A stretch of DNA of 39,371 nt from Nitrospira sp. (GCA_018242685.1 JAFEBM010000046.1:1-39371), one strand, 5' to 3'; counted from the first letter of the stretch, positions 30,032 through 38,639 are shown. Numbers and translations are program-made. Notes: generated by a model from the letters alone, not told the origin.

Positions 30032-31116
30032 CACTGACAATACTCATTCACTCGTTCCGGCTCGAAGCACGGCGCATCGAGGATATTCTCGATGAAATGA
30101 AACAGGCTCCTCCGGATGCCGGTCGACAAATTGGGATACCAGAGGGGACTGGCCACGACCAGACCGCGAAAGGCGAAGAACGGCGCGGCCGTTTCCATCA
30201 CTTCTTTGTCGCCTGTGGTTTCCACATAGGTATCCCAGAACAGCCGGAACAAGACCTCGAACGGACCCTTGAGTTTGCCCCATCGAATGACCGAGTTGAG
30301 CAGATAGTTGATGGTCATCGCAGTGATATCGTCGGCCGGCTCCCCCCATTCTCCTCGCGACCGATCCAACACCGCAAAATCCGTCCCGGTCCGGAACAGC
30401 ACATTGTACGGATGGAAATCCCCATGAACCTGGGAAAGACGATCGGCCTTGTCTCGAAGCCGCCCGCGCCATCGATTGCAGGCTTCCTCCACTGTTCGCA
30501 ACAGATCGGCGGTGATAAAACCACAGCGTGCCGGATAGCTGTCGGTCAATCCCATGATGCATTCACCATGACCGATCAATTCACGTAGACGACGCTTGTA
30601 CAGATCTACATCACGCCGCTTCTTCGCATGGATCTGAGTCAAATAACGCGCCAATGCGACGGTGCGTTGTCGATCCAGTTTACGCAGCGTACCGCCTTTC
30701 ATTAACCGCTCAAGATCCCCATGATAGCCCGCGCCGTCGGTCCATTCATTCAACACGAAGAATTCGCGTGCTTCTGCGAGGGAAAAGAGCGCCTGCTTGG
30801 TATCGAACGCGCCTACATCGAGCGCCTTCACATGGTGGGGAAGACGCCCGTACGAATCATAGTCCCACAACATGGCTTGGGCACGATCCGCCATATGTTC
30901 ATGCCCAAACGGGCCGGACTTCATCGTCGCAAGCACGGCAGACTGAACCCGATCACCGACTTGAAACGTCAATTTGACCGGCGTGCCGTACCCATACCGC
31001 TTCTGCTCACCTTTGGAACTCTCTTTGCCGATAATTCCATAGGATCGCAGTTTGACGTGAGAGCCAAAACGTGTCCGCAGATACTCTTCCAGCGCTTGCT
31101 TGCTCAACTTCGACAT
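30031..31116 (-). CDS. Aminoglycoside-phosphotransferase-fold kinase
   Basis: A 361-residue APH/choline-kinase-fold protein. The catalytic loop HGDFHPYN (231-238, with Asp233 as base and Asn238 binding metal) and the metal motif AVLDRSRGEWGEPADD are intact. The N-terminal lobe has the expected strands (VKLTFQVGDRVQSAVLATMK, where Lys66 may be the ATP lysine). There is no resistance-gene context, and the protein is longer than drug phosphotransferases, so an endogenous sugar, alcohol or nucleoside substrate is more likely. It overlaps the APS-kinase-like gene. It diverges from the HPF-cold-shock gene with 273 bp between them, in which I see no gene and no clear promoter. Confidence 0.85.
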   Translation of the reverse strand: MSKLSKQALEEYLRTRFGSHVKLRSYGIIGKESSKGEQKRYGYGTPVKLTFQVGDRVQSAVLATMKSGPFGHEHMADRAQAMLWDYDSYGRLPHHVKALDVGAFDTKQALFSLAEAREFFVLNEWTDGAGYHGDLERLMKGGTLRKLDRQRTVALARYLTQIHAKKRRDVDLYKRRLRELIGHGECIMGLTDSYPARCGFITADLLRTVEEACNRWRGRLRDKADRLSQVHGDFHPYNVLFRTGTDFAVLDRSRGEWGEPADDITAMTINYLLNSVIRWGKLKGPFEVLFRLFWDTYVETTGDKEVMETAAPFFAFRGLVVASPLWYPNLSTGIRRSLFHFIENILDAPCFEPERVNEYCQ

Positions 31117-31389
31117 ACCGTTGAATCACGCAAATCATATTCCAGTTCTAGAAGCATGCACTGACTCATCAATGACAATGTCGAAAGCAAAAGATTGTCG
31201 CATTCGGCTCCACCGATCGACGCATCACTGTGGAAAAATGCGCCACAGCGCAATCAGTCCTAAAGAACCGGGAACATGAACCGACCATCCTTACTGATTT
31301 CTGATAACCCTCAACTCTTATCAAGTAGGCATATCGTTTGCGACCTCCCGTTGGTGACAGAAACTGAACCGTCAAGATGTGGAGGCACA

Positions 31390-31941
31390 ATGGATCTGGA
31401 GATTGAAAGTCGCAATGTCGCGATGACCCCCCGTTGGAAAATGGAGATTGAAGCCCGCGTGGATGATTTGCAGCGATGGCACGACGACTTAATTCACGGC
31501 CGAGTCACCCTGACTAAGAATCGGCGCCATAAGAAACTCGCGAACGTCGCGGAAGCGTTCGTCATTGTCACCCTTCCGGGACGCCACACGCTGACTGCTA
31601 GAAAAGAGAACAAGACGTTCGAGGAAGCGATCCGCGCCGCGTTCGACGCAGTCGGAATCGAACTTCGTAAATATCGCGACAAACGCGCCAAGACTGAGGT
31701 ACGGCTGCCTCCCATGCCGCCCGATCGCGGCGTGATTGCCAAGCTGTTTCTCAAGGAGCGATATGGCTTTATTCTGCGAGAGGGCGGCGGTGAGGTCTAT
31801 TTCCATGAGAACGCGCTGCAAGGAGTCACGTTTGATGAACTCGAAGATGGCGCGGAAGTCGTCTTCGGCCTAGGGCAGAGTGACAAAGGTCCGCAAGCAA
31901 CAGTCGTCTCCCTCCCCCCGCCAATCACAAAGATGTCGTAG
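31390..31941 (+). CDS. HPF/RaiA ribosome-associated protein fused to a cold-shock domain
   Basis: A 183-residue hybrid. Residues 1-105 form a hibernation-promoting-factor domain (LEIESRNVAMTP at the start, AEAFVIVTLPGRHTLTARKENKTFEEAIRAAFDAVGIEL). Residues 113-178 form a cold-shock domain: GVIAKLFLKERYGFILREGG with an RNP-1-like YGFI, and EVYFHENAL as RNP-2, ending with KGPQATVV. The HPF part would sit in the decoding centre of idle ribosomes; the RNA-binding CSD replaces the dimerisation domain of long HPFs. GGAGG lies four bases upstream of the ATG; an in-frame ATG at 31276 lacks one. Such hybrids are known, but their mechanism is little studied. Confidence 0.9.
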   Translation: MDLEIESRNVAMTPRWKMEIEARVDDLQRWHDDLIHGRVTLTKNRRHKKLANVAEAFVIVTLPGRHTLTARKENKTFEEAIRAAFDAVGIELRKYRDKRAKTEVRLPPMPPDRGVIAKLFLKERYGFILREGGGEVYFHENALQGVTFDELEDGAEVVFGLGQSDKGPQATVVSLPPPITKMS

Positions 31942-31962
31942 GTAACGATGGACAAGTTCCAA

Positions 31963-32310
31963 ATTCCGGTCGCAATGCTCTCGCCGATCATCGACCCGAC
32001 ATTCAACGGTGGCCGAATGGAGTGAAGGGGAAGAAAAACCGAGCGGGCACATCATCACGGAGCCAATGAACGCCGTCATAGATGCGCGCATGGGCGACTT
32101 CCTGCATAAAATCTTCTATGTTCGTCCAACTACGCGCCACACCACCAGCGGCATGACTTCTTTCCAGAAGCGGGCAATGTCAGTCTATTCGGCGGTTCGT
32201 TGTCGGCTATGTTTTCCACCCAGCGCTTTCACCTCATTGTAGTCATTTGCCCATAACTCACTTTCCAGTTCCGGGGGCGGTCTCGGACGAAACTGTGCCT
32301 GGCCGGCCAT
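31963..32310 (-). pseudogene. Decayed vanadium-dependent haloperoxidase (PAP2 superfamily)
   Basis: On the minus strand codons read FRPRPPPELESELWANDYNE, then VKALGGKHSRQRTAE. An in-frame TAG follows where the family has Gln, then TDIARFWKEV. After a frame shift and a missing middle, EVAHARIYDGVHW resumes, the haloperoxidase/PAP2 vanadate-site region with its His. The segment near 31985-32000 (VGSMIGESIAT) resembles the family end. There is thus a premature stop, a large deletion and frameshifts. The sense-strand frame at 32009-32242 is a shadow. It fills most of the 494 bp between the HPF gene and the TetR promoter. Confidence 0.75.
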
Positions 32311-32357
32311 CACCCATATCTTGCTCCGGCTACAGACGCCGACCTGGCTTCTCTTCA

Positions 32358-32388
32358 TTGACGGAAACTATAAATACTAGTATAGTTT
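32358..32388 (+). promoter_or_regulatory. Promoter and TetR-type operator of the exporter operon
   Basis: TTGACG (32358-32363) and TATAGT (32381-32386) are 17 bp apart, each one mismatch from consensus. Eight-base arms AAACTATA (32365-32372) and TATAGTTT (32381-32388) form a perfect inverted repeat with an 8-bp spacer lying over the promoter spacer and -10. A dimeric repressor bound there would block RNA polymerase; the adjacent TetR protein is the obvious candidate. Confidence 0.8.
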
Positions 32389-32435
32389 TCTTGGTGTAGG
32401 CCTGCGCGACCCTCCAAGAGGTCCCAAAAGCGTCG

Positions 32436-33035
32436 ATGAGGTCATCTGCTCAAACAGCCTTCCGTCACCGTATCACCCTGGAGTCCAGACGACATTTCCT
32501 GGCCCATGGATTTCGGAGCGTCACGATGGATGATCTGGCCCATGAGATGGTCATGAGCAAGAAAACGCTCTACGCCTGTTTTCCGAGCAAGACGGCACTC
32601 GTGGAAGCCGTGATCGTAGATAAGTTCAAGAACGTCGATGCCGACCTGCGTCGCATTACCTCTACGTCTTCGTCCGATTGCCTTGGAGCGTTGCGTCGCC
32701 TTCTCGAATGCGTGCAGGGGCATATGGAGGAAATCCGGCCGCCGTTCTTGCGTGACATCCGCCGCGAGACTCCGGAATTGTTTGCAGTGGTGGAACGCCG
32801 GAGGCGGGACTTGATTCAACGTCATTTCGGCAAGGTGTTCCTGGAAGGTCGCCGAGCCGGCCTCATCCGCCAGGACATTCCACCCAAGCTGGCGATCGAA
32901 ATCCTTTTGGGCGCGGTACAGGCCGTGATGAACCCGCCCAAGATGGAGGAACTGGGTCTCACACCCAAAAGCGGCTTTACCGCCATCATGCGGGTCGTGC
33001 TGGAAGGATTGACTACGCAGAAAGTTCGGTCATAG
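32436..33035 (+). CDS. TetR-family transcriptional repressor
   Basis: A 199-residue regulator. The N-terminal helix-turn-helix is typical (RRHFLAHGFRSVTMDDLAHEMVMSKKTLYACFPSKTALVEAVI, about 19-61), then a helical ligand-binding domain (LLECVQGHMEEIRPPFLRDI ... AIEILLGAVQAVMNPP). It heads the operon with HlyD, two ABC ATPases and two permeases, the same order as the E. coli cecR-ybhGFSR cluster. It probably represses its own promoter at 32358-32388 and is released by a substrate of the pump. The ribosome site is weak: GAGG lies about 14 bases before the ATG. Confidence 0.93.
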   Translation: MRSSAQTAFRHRITLESRRHFLAHGFRSVTMDDLAHEMVMSKKTLYACFPSKTALVEAVIVDKFKNVDADLRRITSTSSSDCLGALRRLLECVQGHMEEIRPPFLRDIRRETPELFAVVERRRRDLIQRHFGKVFLEGRRAGLIRQDIPPKLAIEILLGAVQAVMNPPKMEELGLTPKSGFTAIMRVVLEGLTTQKVRS

Positions 33036-33053
33036 CGACCGCCGCGACACTGT

Positions 33054-34058
33054 ATGGAAGTGAAGAAACGCATTGTGGTCATTGTGCTTGCCGCCCTAGC
33101 TGCGACCGCCGGTGGATATCTCTATGTGGGCTCACTAGCCGAGCGGGCGACCGACAATCGGCTCAGGATTGCGGGCAACATCGAAGCGCATGAGAGTGTG
33201 GTGGGTTTTAAAGTACCGGGCCGCATCATGGACCTGCCGGTCCAAGAAGGCCAATACGTCAACAAGGGCGACCTGTTGGCGCGGCTGGACGACGAAGATT
33301 ATCGTCAGCAAGTGAGTGTAGATGAGGCGACGGTGCATGCAAAGGAAGCCGAGCTGAAGTTGGCCTTGGCCGGGAGCCGCAAACAGGAGATTCAGGCAGC
33401 CAAGCAATCTCTGATCGACGCGCGCTCGGATCTCGAACTCAAGCGTGCCGAATTCCACCGACGTCAAGCCCTTCTCGACGAACAAGCCGTGTCACAGGAA
33501 GACGTCCACACCGCGGAGACTTTGATGGAGCGAGCGGAGGCCACGTACCAACGTCTCAAGGAAACCTACGACCAAGTCGTCGAGGGCACCCGTAAGGAAG
33601 AAATCGCCGTGCAGCGCGCCAATCTCCAGCTGGCCCAAGAACATCTGGAAATGGCGCGGGTGAATCTGTCCTACACGATTCTCTCGGCTCCGATCTCCGG
33701 CGTGGTCTTAGTGCGGCAGGCAGAACTGGGCGAGGTTGTGGCTCCAGGCACGCCGGTCGTCACAATCGCCGATGTTGACCGGCTCTGGATGCGAGGCTAC
33801 ATCAACGAGACGGATCTGGGGCGAGTACGGTGGGATCAACCGGCCACCATGCGCACCGACACCTATCCCGACAAGGAGTACCACGGCCGCGTTTCGTTCA
33901 TCGCCTCTCAAGCCGAGTTCACGCCGAAAAGCGTGGAGACTTACAAGGAACGTGTGACGCTTGTCTATCGCATCAAGATAGATCTGGAAAACCCGAATCA
34001 CGAGCTCAAGCCGGGCATGCCGGCTGAAGCGAGCATCGACGTGCCGCCGAAACAATGA
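33054..34058 (+). CDS. HlyD/YbhG-type membrane-fusion protein
   Basis: A 334-residue periplasmic adaptor anchored by one N-terminal segment (RIVVIVLAALAATAGGYLYV). Lipoyl halves flank a coiled coil: VVGFKVPGRIMDLPVQEGQ / GDLLARLDDEDY before it, and LSYTILSAPISGVVL after it. The coiled coil (about 90-205) has the long helices KEAELKLALAGSRKQEIQ and KLRATYQ-like repeats seen in YbhG. Beta-barrel and membrane-proximal parts follow (GEVVAPGTPVVTIADVDRLW). It would link the ABC transporter to an outer-membrane channel, although no TolC gene is in the window. It starts 18 bp after the TetR gene. Confidence 0.93.
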   Translation: MEVKKRIVVIVLAALAATAGGYLYVGSLAERATDNRLRIAGNIEAHESVVGFKVPGRIMDLPVQEGQYVNKGDLLARLDDEDYRQQVSVDEATVHAKEAELKLALAGSRKQEIQAAKQSLIDARSDLELKRAEFHRRQALLDEQAVSQEDVHTAETLMERAEATYQRLKETYDQVVEGTRKEEIAVQRANLQLAQEHLEMARVNLSYTILSAPISGVVLVRQAELGEVVAPGTPVVTIADVDRLWMRGYINETDLGRVRWDQPATMRTDTYPDKEYHGRVSFIASQAEFTPKSVETYKERVTLVYRIKIDLENPNHELKPGMPAEASIDVPPKQ

Positions 34059-34061
34059 CGT

Positions 34062-34991
34062 ATGCCACCCTCCGTTGCCACATCGGATCTGACGAAGCGC
34101 TTTCCCGGAATCACAGCCGTAAACCGACTGACGTTCGAAGTGCATGCCGGTGAGATCTTTGGACTAGTCGGCCCTGATGGAGCCGGAAAGACGACGACGC
34201 TTCGAATGCTGGCCGGCGTGCTTTCGCCGGACGGGGGATCGGCCACCGTCGCGGGCGCCGATATCGCCCGCGAGCCTGAAGCAGCCAAAGCCCGCCTGAG
34301 CTACATGCCGCAACGTTTCGGACTCTACGAAGATCTGACCGTCGCGGAAAACATTCGCTTCTATGCCGATGTGTTCGGCGTGTCTCGCGAGGAACGAGAG
34401 GCACGGGCTCGGCAATTGCTCGACGCCGCCGGCATGAGTCCCTTTACGACTCGGTCGGCCGGCAAGCTTTCCGGGGGAATGAAACAAAAGCTTGGTCTCG
34501 TCTGCGCCCTGATCCATCGCCCCCTCGTGATCCTGCTTGATGAACCGACCAACGGCGTCGATCCGGTCTCACGACGAGATTTCTGGCGCATTCTGTACTC
34601 ACTGCTGAACGAAGGCATTGCCATTTTGATGTCGACGTCCTATCTCGACGAAGCCGAACGCTGCCATCGGGTGGCGCTGCTCCATCAGGGACGGATGCTG
34701 TATTGCGAGACGCCTGTCGAATTGAAAAGACGCCTCCACGGCGCGGTGGTGTCGATCGTCGGGCATGAGGCCCGTCGCATTCGAGCCGCCCTCGGTGGAG
34801 CAGCCGGCGTGCTCAACGCCTTGCTCGTCGGCGATGGCGTCCATCTCGTGGTGGACGATGCCGGGCGTCGCATTCCCGAGCTTCAGGCAGCCCTCCAGAC
34901 AGCGGGTCTGGTGTTTGACCGTCTGGAAGAAATCGAACCGACGATCGAAGACCTGTTCGTCGCCGCCACCTCCAAAGAACGGAAACCATGA
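34062..34991 (+). CDS. ABC transporter ATP-binding protein (YbhF N-half-like)
   Basis: A 309-residue ABC ATPase. Walker A GPDGAGKT (37-44), signature LSGGM, Walker B VILLDEP and D-loop GVDP are intact. The switch (H-loop) histidine is replaced by Ser in LMSTSYLDEAE, which often marks a weak or degenerate ATP site. In E. coli YbhF two ABC domains are fused; here they are separate genes, this one corresponding to the first half. It starts three bases after the HlyD stop and overlaps the second ATPase gene by four bases. The two products should form a heterodimer. Confidence 0.95.
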   Translation: MPPSVATSDLTKRFPGITAVNRLTFEVHAGEIFGLVGPDGAGKTTTLRMLAGVLSPDGGSATVAGADIAREPEAAKARLSYMPQRFGLYEDLTVAENIRFYADVFGVSREEREARARQLLDAAGMSPFTTRSAGKLSGGMKQKLGLVCALIHRPLVILLDEPTNGVDPVSRRDFWRILYSLLNEGIAILMSTSYLDEAERCHRVALLHQGRMLYCETPVELKRRLHGAVVSIVGHEARRIRAALGGAAGVLNALLVGDGVHLVVDDAGRRIPELQAALQTAGLVFDRLEEIEPTIEDLFVAATSKERKP

Positions 34992-35938
34992 CGGATCACG
35001 ATACGATACCGGTGCTCGCGCACGGTCTTGTCAAACGCTTCGGCGACTTCGTCGCGGTCGACCGCATCAATCTGGAAGCGCGGACCGGAGAGGTCGTAGG
35101 CTTCTTGGGCCCAAACGGCTCCGGCAAATCCACGACGATCCGCATGCTCTGCGGCCTGCTTCGCCCCTCCGCCGGACAGGCCTTGGTGGCCGGCTTTGAT
35201 GTCGCCAGAGAGCCCGAACAGGTCCGCCGCCGGATCGGCTACATGTCGCAGAAGTTTTCGCTCTACAACGACCTCCGAGTGATCGAAAACATCCGGTTCT
35301 TTGCCGGCATGTACGACGTGCCGGCATCGCTTCTCAACGAACGCACGCAGTGGGTGCTCGACATGGCCGGCTTGGCCGGTCGCGAATCGACGATCACCGG
35401 CACGCTCCCCGGCGGATGGAAACAACGGCTTGCCTTAGGCTGCGCCGTGCTCCATCGACCGTCGATTCTCTTCTTGGACGAACCGACATCCGGGGTCGAT
35501 CCGATCTCGCGTCGCCGATTTTGGGAATTGATCCACGCGATGGCAGATGAAGGAGTGACTGTGCTCGTCACCACGCACTACATGGACGAGGCGGAATACT
35601 GCAATCGTCTTGTGTTGATCTTTCAAGGCCGTATCGTGGCAGCCGGTTCACCGACGGAGTTGAAACAGCAGGCCATGACCGGCGAGCTTCTTCTGATTGA
35701 ATGTGATCAACTCGGCCTGGCGCTCGATGTGCTGCAGCAGGTTCCGGGCGCTCGGGATGTCGCCCTATTCGGCAATGCTCTGCACGTCGTCGTGCCGGAC
35801 GGGCAGACCAGTATCCCACGCCTTCGCGATGCCCTGTCGGCGCATGGGGTTGCCGTGTCGAGGATCGAACCCATCCGAGCAAGTTTGGAAGATGTCTTCG
35901 TCTCGTTGACCGCGCGCTTGAGCGACCGGAGGACTTGA
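34988..35938 (+). CDS. ABC transporter ATP-binding protein (YbhF C-half-like)
   Basis: A 316-residue ABC ATPase with GPNGSGKST (Walker A), VILVTT-type strand ending in the canonical switch histidine (VTTHYMDEAE), Walker B ILFLDEP and GVDP. Its signature is LPGGW and not LSGGQ. It is thus complementary to the preceding ATPase, which has a normal signature but no switch His; together one site would be canonical and one not. The start overlaps the previous stop (ATGA), and the stop shares a base with the next start (TGATG), so stoichiometry is coupled. Confidence 0.95.
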   Translation: MTDHDTIPVLAHGLVKRFGDFVAVDRINLEARTGEVVGFLGPNGSGKSTTIRMLCGLLRPSAGQALVAGFDVAREPEQVRRRIGYMSQKFSLYNDLRVIENIRFFAGMYDVPASLLNERTQWVLDMAGLAGRESTITGTLPGGWKQRLALGCAVLHRPSILFLDEPTSGVDPISRRRFWELIHAMADEGVTVLVTTHYMDEAEYCNRLVLIFQGRIVAAGSPTELKQQAMTGELLLIECDQLGLALDVLQQVPGARDVALFGNALHVVVPDGQTSIPRLRDALSAHGVAVSRIEPIRASLEDVFVSLTARLSDRRT

Positions 35939-37071
35939 TGCGCCTGCACCGACTCATCGCCATTATCCGCAAGGAAACGCTCCAGATTCGCCGTGACTTC
36001 CCCAGCCTGTTGATTACGGTAGCGATGCCGCTGCTCCTCATGCTGGCCTTTGGTTACGGTGTTCGTTTCGACGTCCAACATATTCCGGTCTACGTGTACG
36101 ATCGTGAAGGCAGCCAGCAAAGCCAAGACTTTCTGAAACATTTTCAAGCGTCTGAGTATTTTCGTCTCATCAAGGCCGTGGATAATTATCCGGCGCTGAT
36201 CGAAGCGCTCGACTCCGGAGCCTGCCGACTAGCCATCGTCATCCCGATCGATTTCTCCGAGCGATTGAGCGCGGGCGGCCCCGTCGCGGTACAAGCGCTG
36301 GTCGACGCCACGGACAACAATACCGCCAATATCAGCCTCAGCTACAGTGAGGCCGTCGCTCAAACCTATAATCAACGCCTCCATCTGGATTGGATTCAGC
36401 GGCATGGGCTGAACACGATCCAATCTCCGTTGAGTGTCGATACCAGGACCTGGTTCAACGAAAACCTTGAAAGCTCCGCCAATATCGTCCCGGGGGTCAT
36501 CGCCATCATCATGGCCGTCATCGGCTCCTTTCTCACGTCACTGACGATCGCGAGAGAGTGGGAGCGGGGCACCATGGAACAGCTCGTCTCGACGCCGATC
36601 ACGCCCCTCGAACTCATGGTGGGGAAACTCGTGCCGTATTTTGTGATCGGGCTGTTGGACACGGTGCTCTGCACCGCGCTGGCAATCTTGTGGTTTGAGG
36701 TGCCCTTTCGTGGGCAGTGGACGGTGTTGCTCCTCAGCTGCACCCTGTTTCTGGTCGTGGTTCTGTCGCTGGGGTATCTCATTTCGGTCTTGGCCAAATC
36801 TCAACTCGCCGCCAGCCAAGCAGCCTTGATCGTCACGTTTCTCCCGGCCTTTCTGCTCTCGGGGTTCCTCTACCCCATCGACCAGATGCCGGCCGCCATC
36901 CAAGTCATCACGCATCTCATCCCGGCACGCTATTTCATGACGATCCTTCGCGATGTCTTTCTGAAAGGAACATCGATTCCTTTTCTGGCGAGCGATCTCC
37001 TCGCGTTGGCTCTTTTCGCCGCAATCCTGACGATCCTGGCCACGCGGGCGTTTCACAAAAAGCTGACATAG
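35938..37071 (+). CDS. ABC-2-type permease (YbhS/YbhR-like), first
   Basis: A 377-residue ABC-2 membrane subunit. One N-terminal membrane helix (about 22-41, LLITVAMPLLLMLAFGYGV) is followed by a large extracytoplasmic domain (about 45-175) with VQALVDATDNNTANI. Five or so C-terminal helices include NIVPGVIAIIMAVIGSF, the cytoplasmic coupling segment REWERGTMEQL and PAFLLSGFLYPIDQMP. ABC-2 permeases of this type export drugs or lipids. GGAGG precedes the ATG at 35938; a TTG at 35935 is an alternative. The next permease is its paralogue, so the transport pore is a heterodimer. Confidence 0.93.
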   Translation: MRLHRLIAIIRKETLQIRRDFPSLLITVAMPLLLMLAFGYGVRFDVQHIPVYVYDREGSQQSQDFLKHFQASEYFRLIKAVDNYPALIEALDSGACRLAIVIPIDFSERLSAGGPVAVQALVDATDNNTANISLSYSEAVAQTYNQRLHLDWIQRHGLNTIQSPLSVDTRTWFNENLESSANIVPGVIAIIMAVIGSFLTSLTIAREWERGTMEQLVSTPITPLELMVGKLVPYFVIGLLDTVLCTALAILWFEVPFRGQWTVLLLSCTLFLVVVLSLGYLISVLAKSQLAASQAALIVTFLPAFLLSGFLYPIDQMPAAIQVITHLIPARYFMTILRDVFLKGTSIPFLASDLLALALFAAILTILATRAFHKKLT

Positions 37072-37080
37072 GCATTCTTT

Positions 37081-38214
37081 ATGCTGCGACGCCTCCGGGG
37101 AATGTTGGTCAAGGAATTCATTCAAGTCTTTCGAGACACACGCACTCGTACGCTTTTGTTCGCCCCTCCCATCATTCAAATGCTCATCTTCGGCTACGCC
37201 GCGACCTTGGAAGTCCGCCACATCCCCGTCGCGGCGCTGGATTACGACAATAGCCAAGTAAGCCGAGAGCTCCTATCGCGCTTTACCGCCAGCCCTTATT
37301 TCGATGTCCGCGCATACCTGAACGACCGTCGGGAGATCGGCGACCTGATCGATCGTGGAGAGGTCACGGTGGCGCTTCAGATCAACGGGGGGTTTGCTCA
37401 GGATCTCCGGAAAGGTCAACCGGCTCGGTTGCAAGTGATTGTGGACAGCAGTAACTCCAATACCGCCCTGGTTGCGGTCGGCTATATCAACCAGATCGCT
37501 GCGCGGTACGCCCAGGAATTCCAACGAACGCAGCTGCTCCGGACATCCCTTTTCGCCTCCTCGCAGATTCCTTCGATCGTCCTTGAGAGACGACCCTTGT
37601 TCAACATCAATTTCGACAGTCAATGGTTTTTCGTGCCCGGCGTGATCGGCAATTTGATCTTGGTCATGGTCGTGAGTCTGACGGCGTTTGCCATAGTCCG
37701 CGAACGGGAAATCGGCACGCTCGAACAGATTATGGTCACACCGATCGGCCGTCTGGAGTTCATTCTCGGCAAGACCCTACCTTTCTTTCTGATCGGCCTG
37801 TTCGACACCGCCCTTGTTTCATTGGTAGGCACCTTCTGGTTCGGCGTGCCGTTCCGTGGAAGCATCGGCGTCCTCGCAATCGGCAGCATCCTGTTCATCC
37901 TCTGCATGCTGGGCATCGGGCTGTTTATTTCGACCATTTCGAGGACTCAGCAGCAGGCGATGGTGTCCGGCTTTTTCTTCAACATGCCGGCCATCACCTT
38001 CTCCGGCTTCGGCACCCCCATCAGCAGCATGCCGGAATGGCTGCAAACGCTCACCTATCTCAACCCGTTGCGGTATTTTCTGGAGATCCTGCGCGGCGTC
38101 TACCTAAAAGGCGTAGGGCTGGACGTGCTGTGGCCGCAGATGGTCGGCATGGGTCTCTTAGGCTCGATCATGTTGGCGATCAGCGTGGCGCGTTTCCAGA
38201 AATCACTGGATTGA
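37081..38214 (+). CDS. ABC-2-type permease (YbhS/YbhR-like), second
   Basis: A 377-residue paralogue of the preceding permease with the same plan: N-terminal helix (LLFAPPIIQMLIFGYAATL), extracytoplasmic domain containing VIVDSSNSNTALVAVGYI, then a C-terminal helix bundle with FVPGVIGNLILVMVVSL, the coupling segment REREIGTLEQIMVTPIGRLE and PAITFSGFGTPISSMP. It starts nine bases after its partner. It ends the TetR-HlyD-ABC-ABC-permease-permease operon. No clear terminator hairpin follows. The substrate is unknown; in E. coli the homologous system affects drug sensitivity. Confidence 0.93.
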   Translation: MLRRLRGMLVKEFIQVFRDTRTRTLLFAPPIIQMLIFGYAATLEVRHIPVAALDYDNSQVSRELLSRFTASPYFDVRAYLNDRREIGDLIDRGEVTVALQINGGFAQDLRKGQPARLQVIVDSSNSNTALVAVGYINQIAARYAQEFQRTQLLRTSLFASSQIPSIVLERRPLFNINFDSQWFFVPGVIGNLILVMVVSLTAFAIVREREIGTLEQIMVTPIGRLEFILGKTLPFFLIGLFDTALVSLVGTFWFGVPFRGSIGVLAIGSILFILCMLGIGLFISTISRTQQQAMVSGFFFNMPAITFSGFGTPISSMPEWLQTLTYLNPLRYFLEILRGVYLKGVGLDVLWPQMVGMGLLGSIMLAISVARFQKSLD

Positions 38215-38423
38215 GTTTCCTCATGTCTGCGGCTGATGGCTTGACGCCTTACTGATGAAGTGGATCTTTAGATCGAGGATGATCCATGTCCTCTATTCCT
38301 TTTTGACCGTGGTAACTCAATACCATGCTTGACAGTATATGCCTCGACCATGATCTTGAAAAGGTATCCGGCCCCTTGAATGTCTCCCAAGCAAGCCGGG
38401 CTCAGGAAGGAAAGGTGAAGCGT

Positions 38424-38639
38424 ATGCGTTACCTTGTTGTCCTCGAAAATGGCCCAAGTTCCTATGGGGCACACGTTCCGGATCTCCCGGGCTGTGTCGT
38501 GGCCGGCGAATCGAGAGAGGAAGTTCTATCATTGATTCGCAAAGCAATTGCGCTTCACTCAGAGGGATTGAAGGAACAGGATCAACCGATTCCGGCTCCT
38601 GCCTCCATAAGCGATCACGTCGAAGTAGAATCCGCATGA
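38424..38639 (+). CDS. HicB-family antitoxin, orphan
   Basis: A 71-residue HicB-like protein: MRYLVVLENGPSSYGAHVPDL, the hallmark GCVVAGESREEVLSLIRKAIALHSEGL and a short tail. Unlike the other two hicB genes in this window it has no hicA partner on either side; the next 362 bp hold no such gene. The ATG at 38424 follows AAGGTGA; a GTG at 38415 is possible and the upstream extension to 38325 has no support. It may be a regulator, an antidote to a toxin elsewhere, or the survivor of a broken module. Confidence 0.8.
   Translation: MRYLVVLENGPSSYGAHVPDLPGCVVAGESREEVLSLIRKAIALHSEGLKEQDQPIPAPASISDHVEVESA

Noticed and set aside
30031..31116. APH-fold gene as an antibiotic-resistance gene
   Set aside because: Only the fold and catalytic loop support this. 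Length, divergence and context point to an endogenous kinase.
32009..32242. 77-codon plus-strand frame between HPF and TetR genes
   Set aside because: It lies antisense to the haloperoxidase remnant and has no family pattern.
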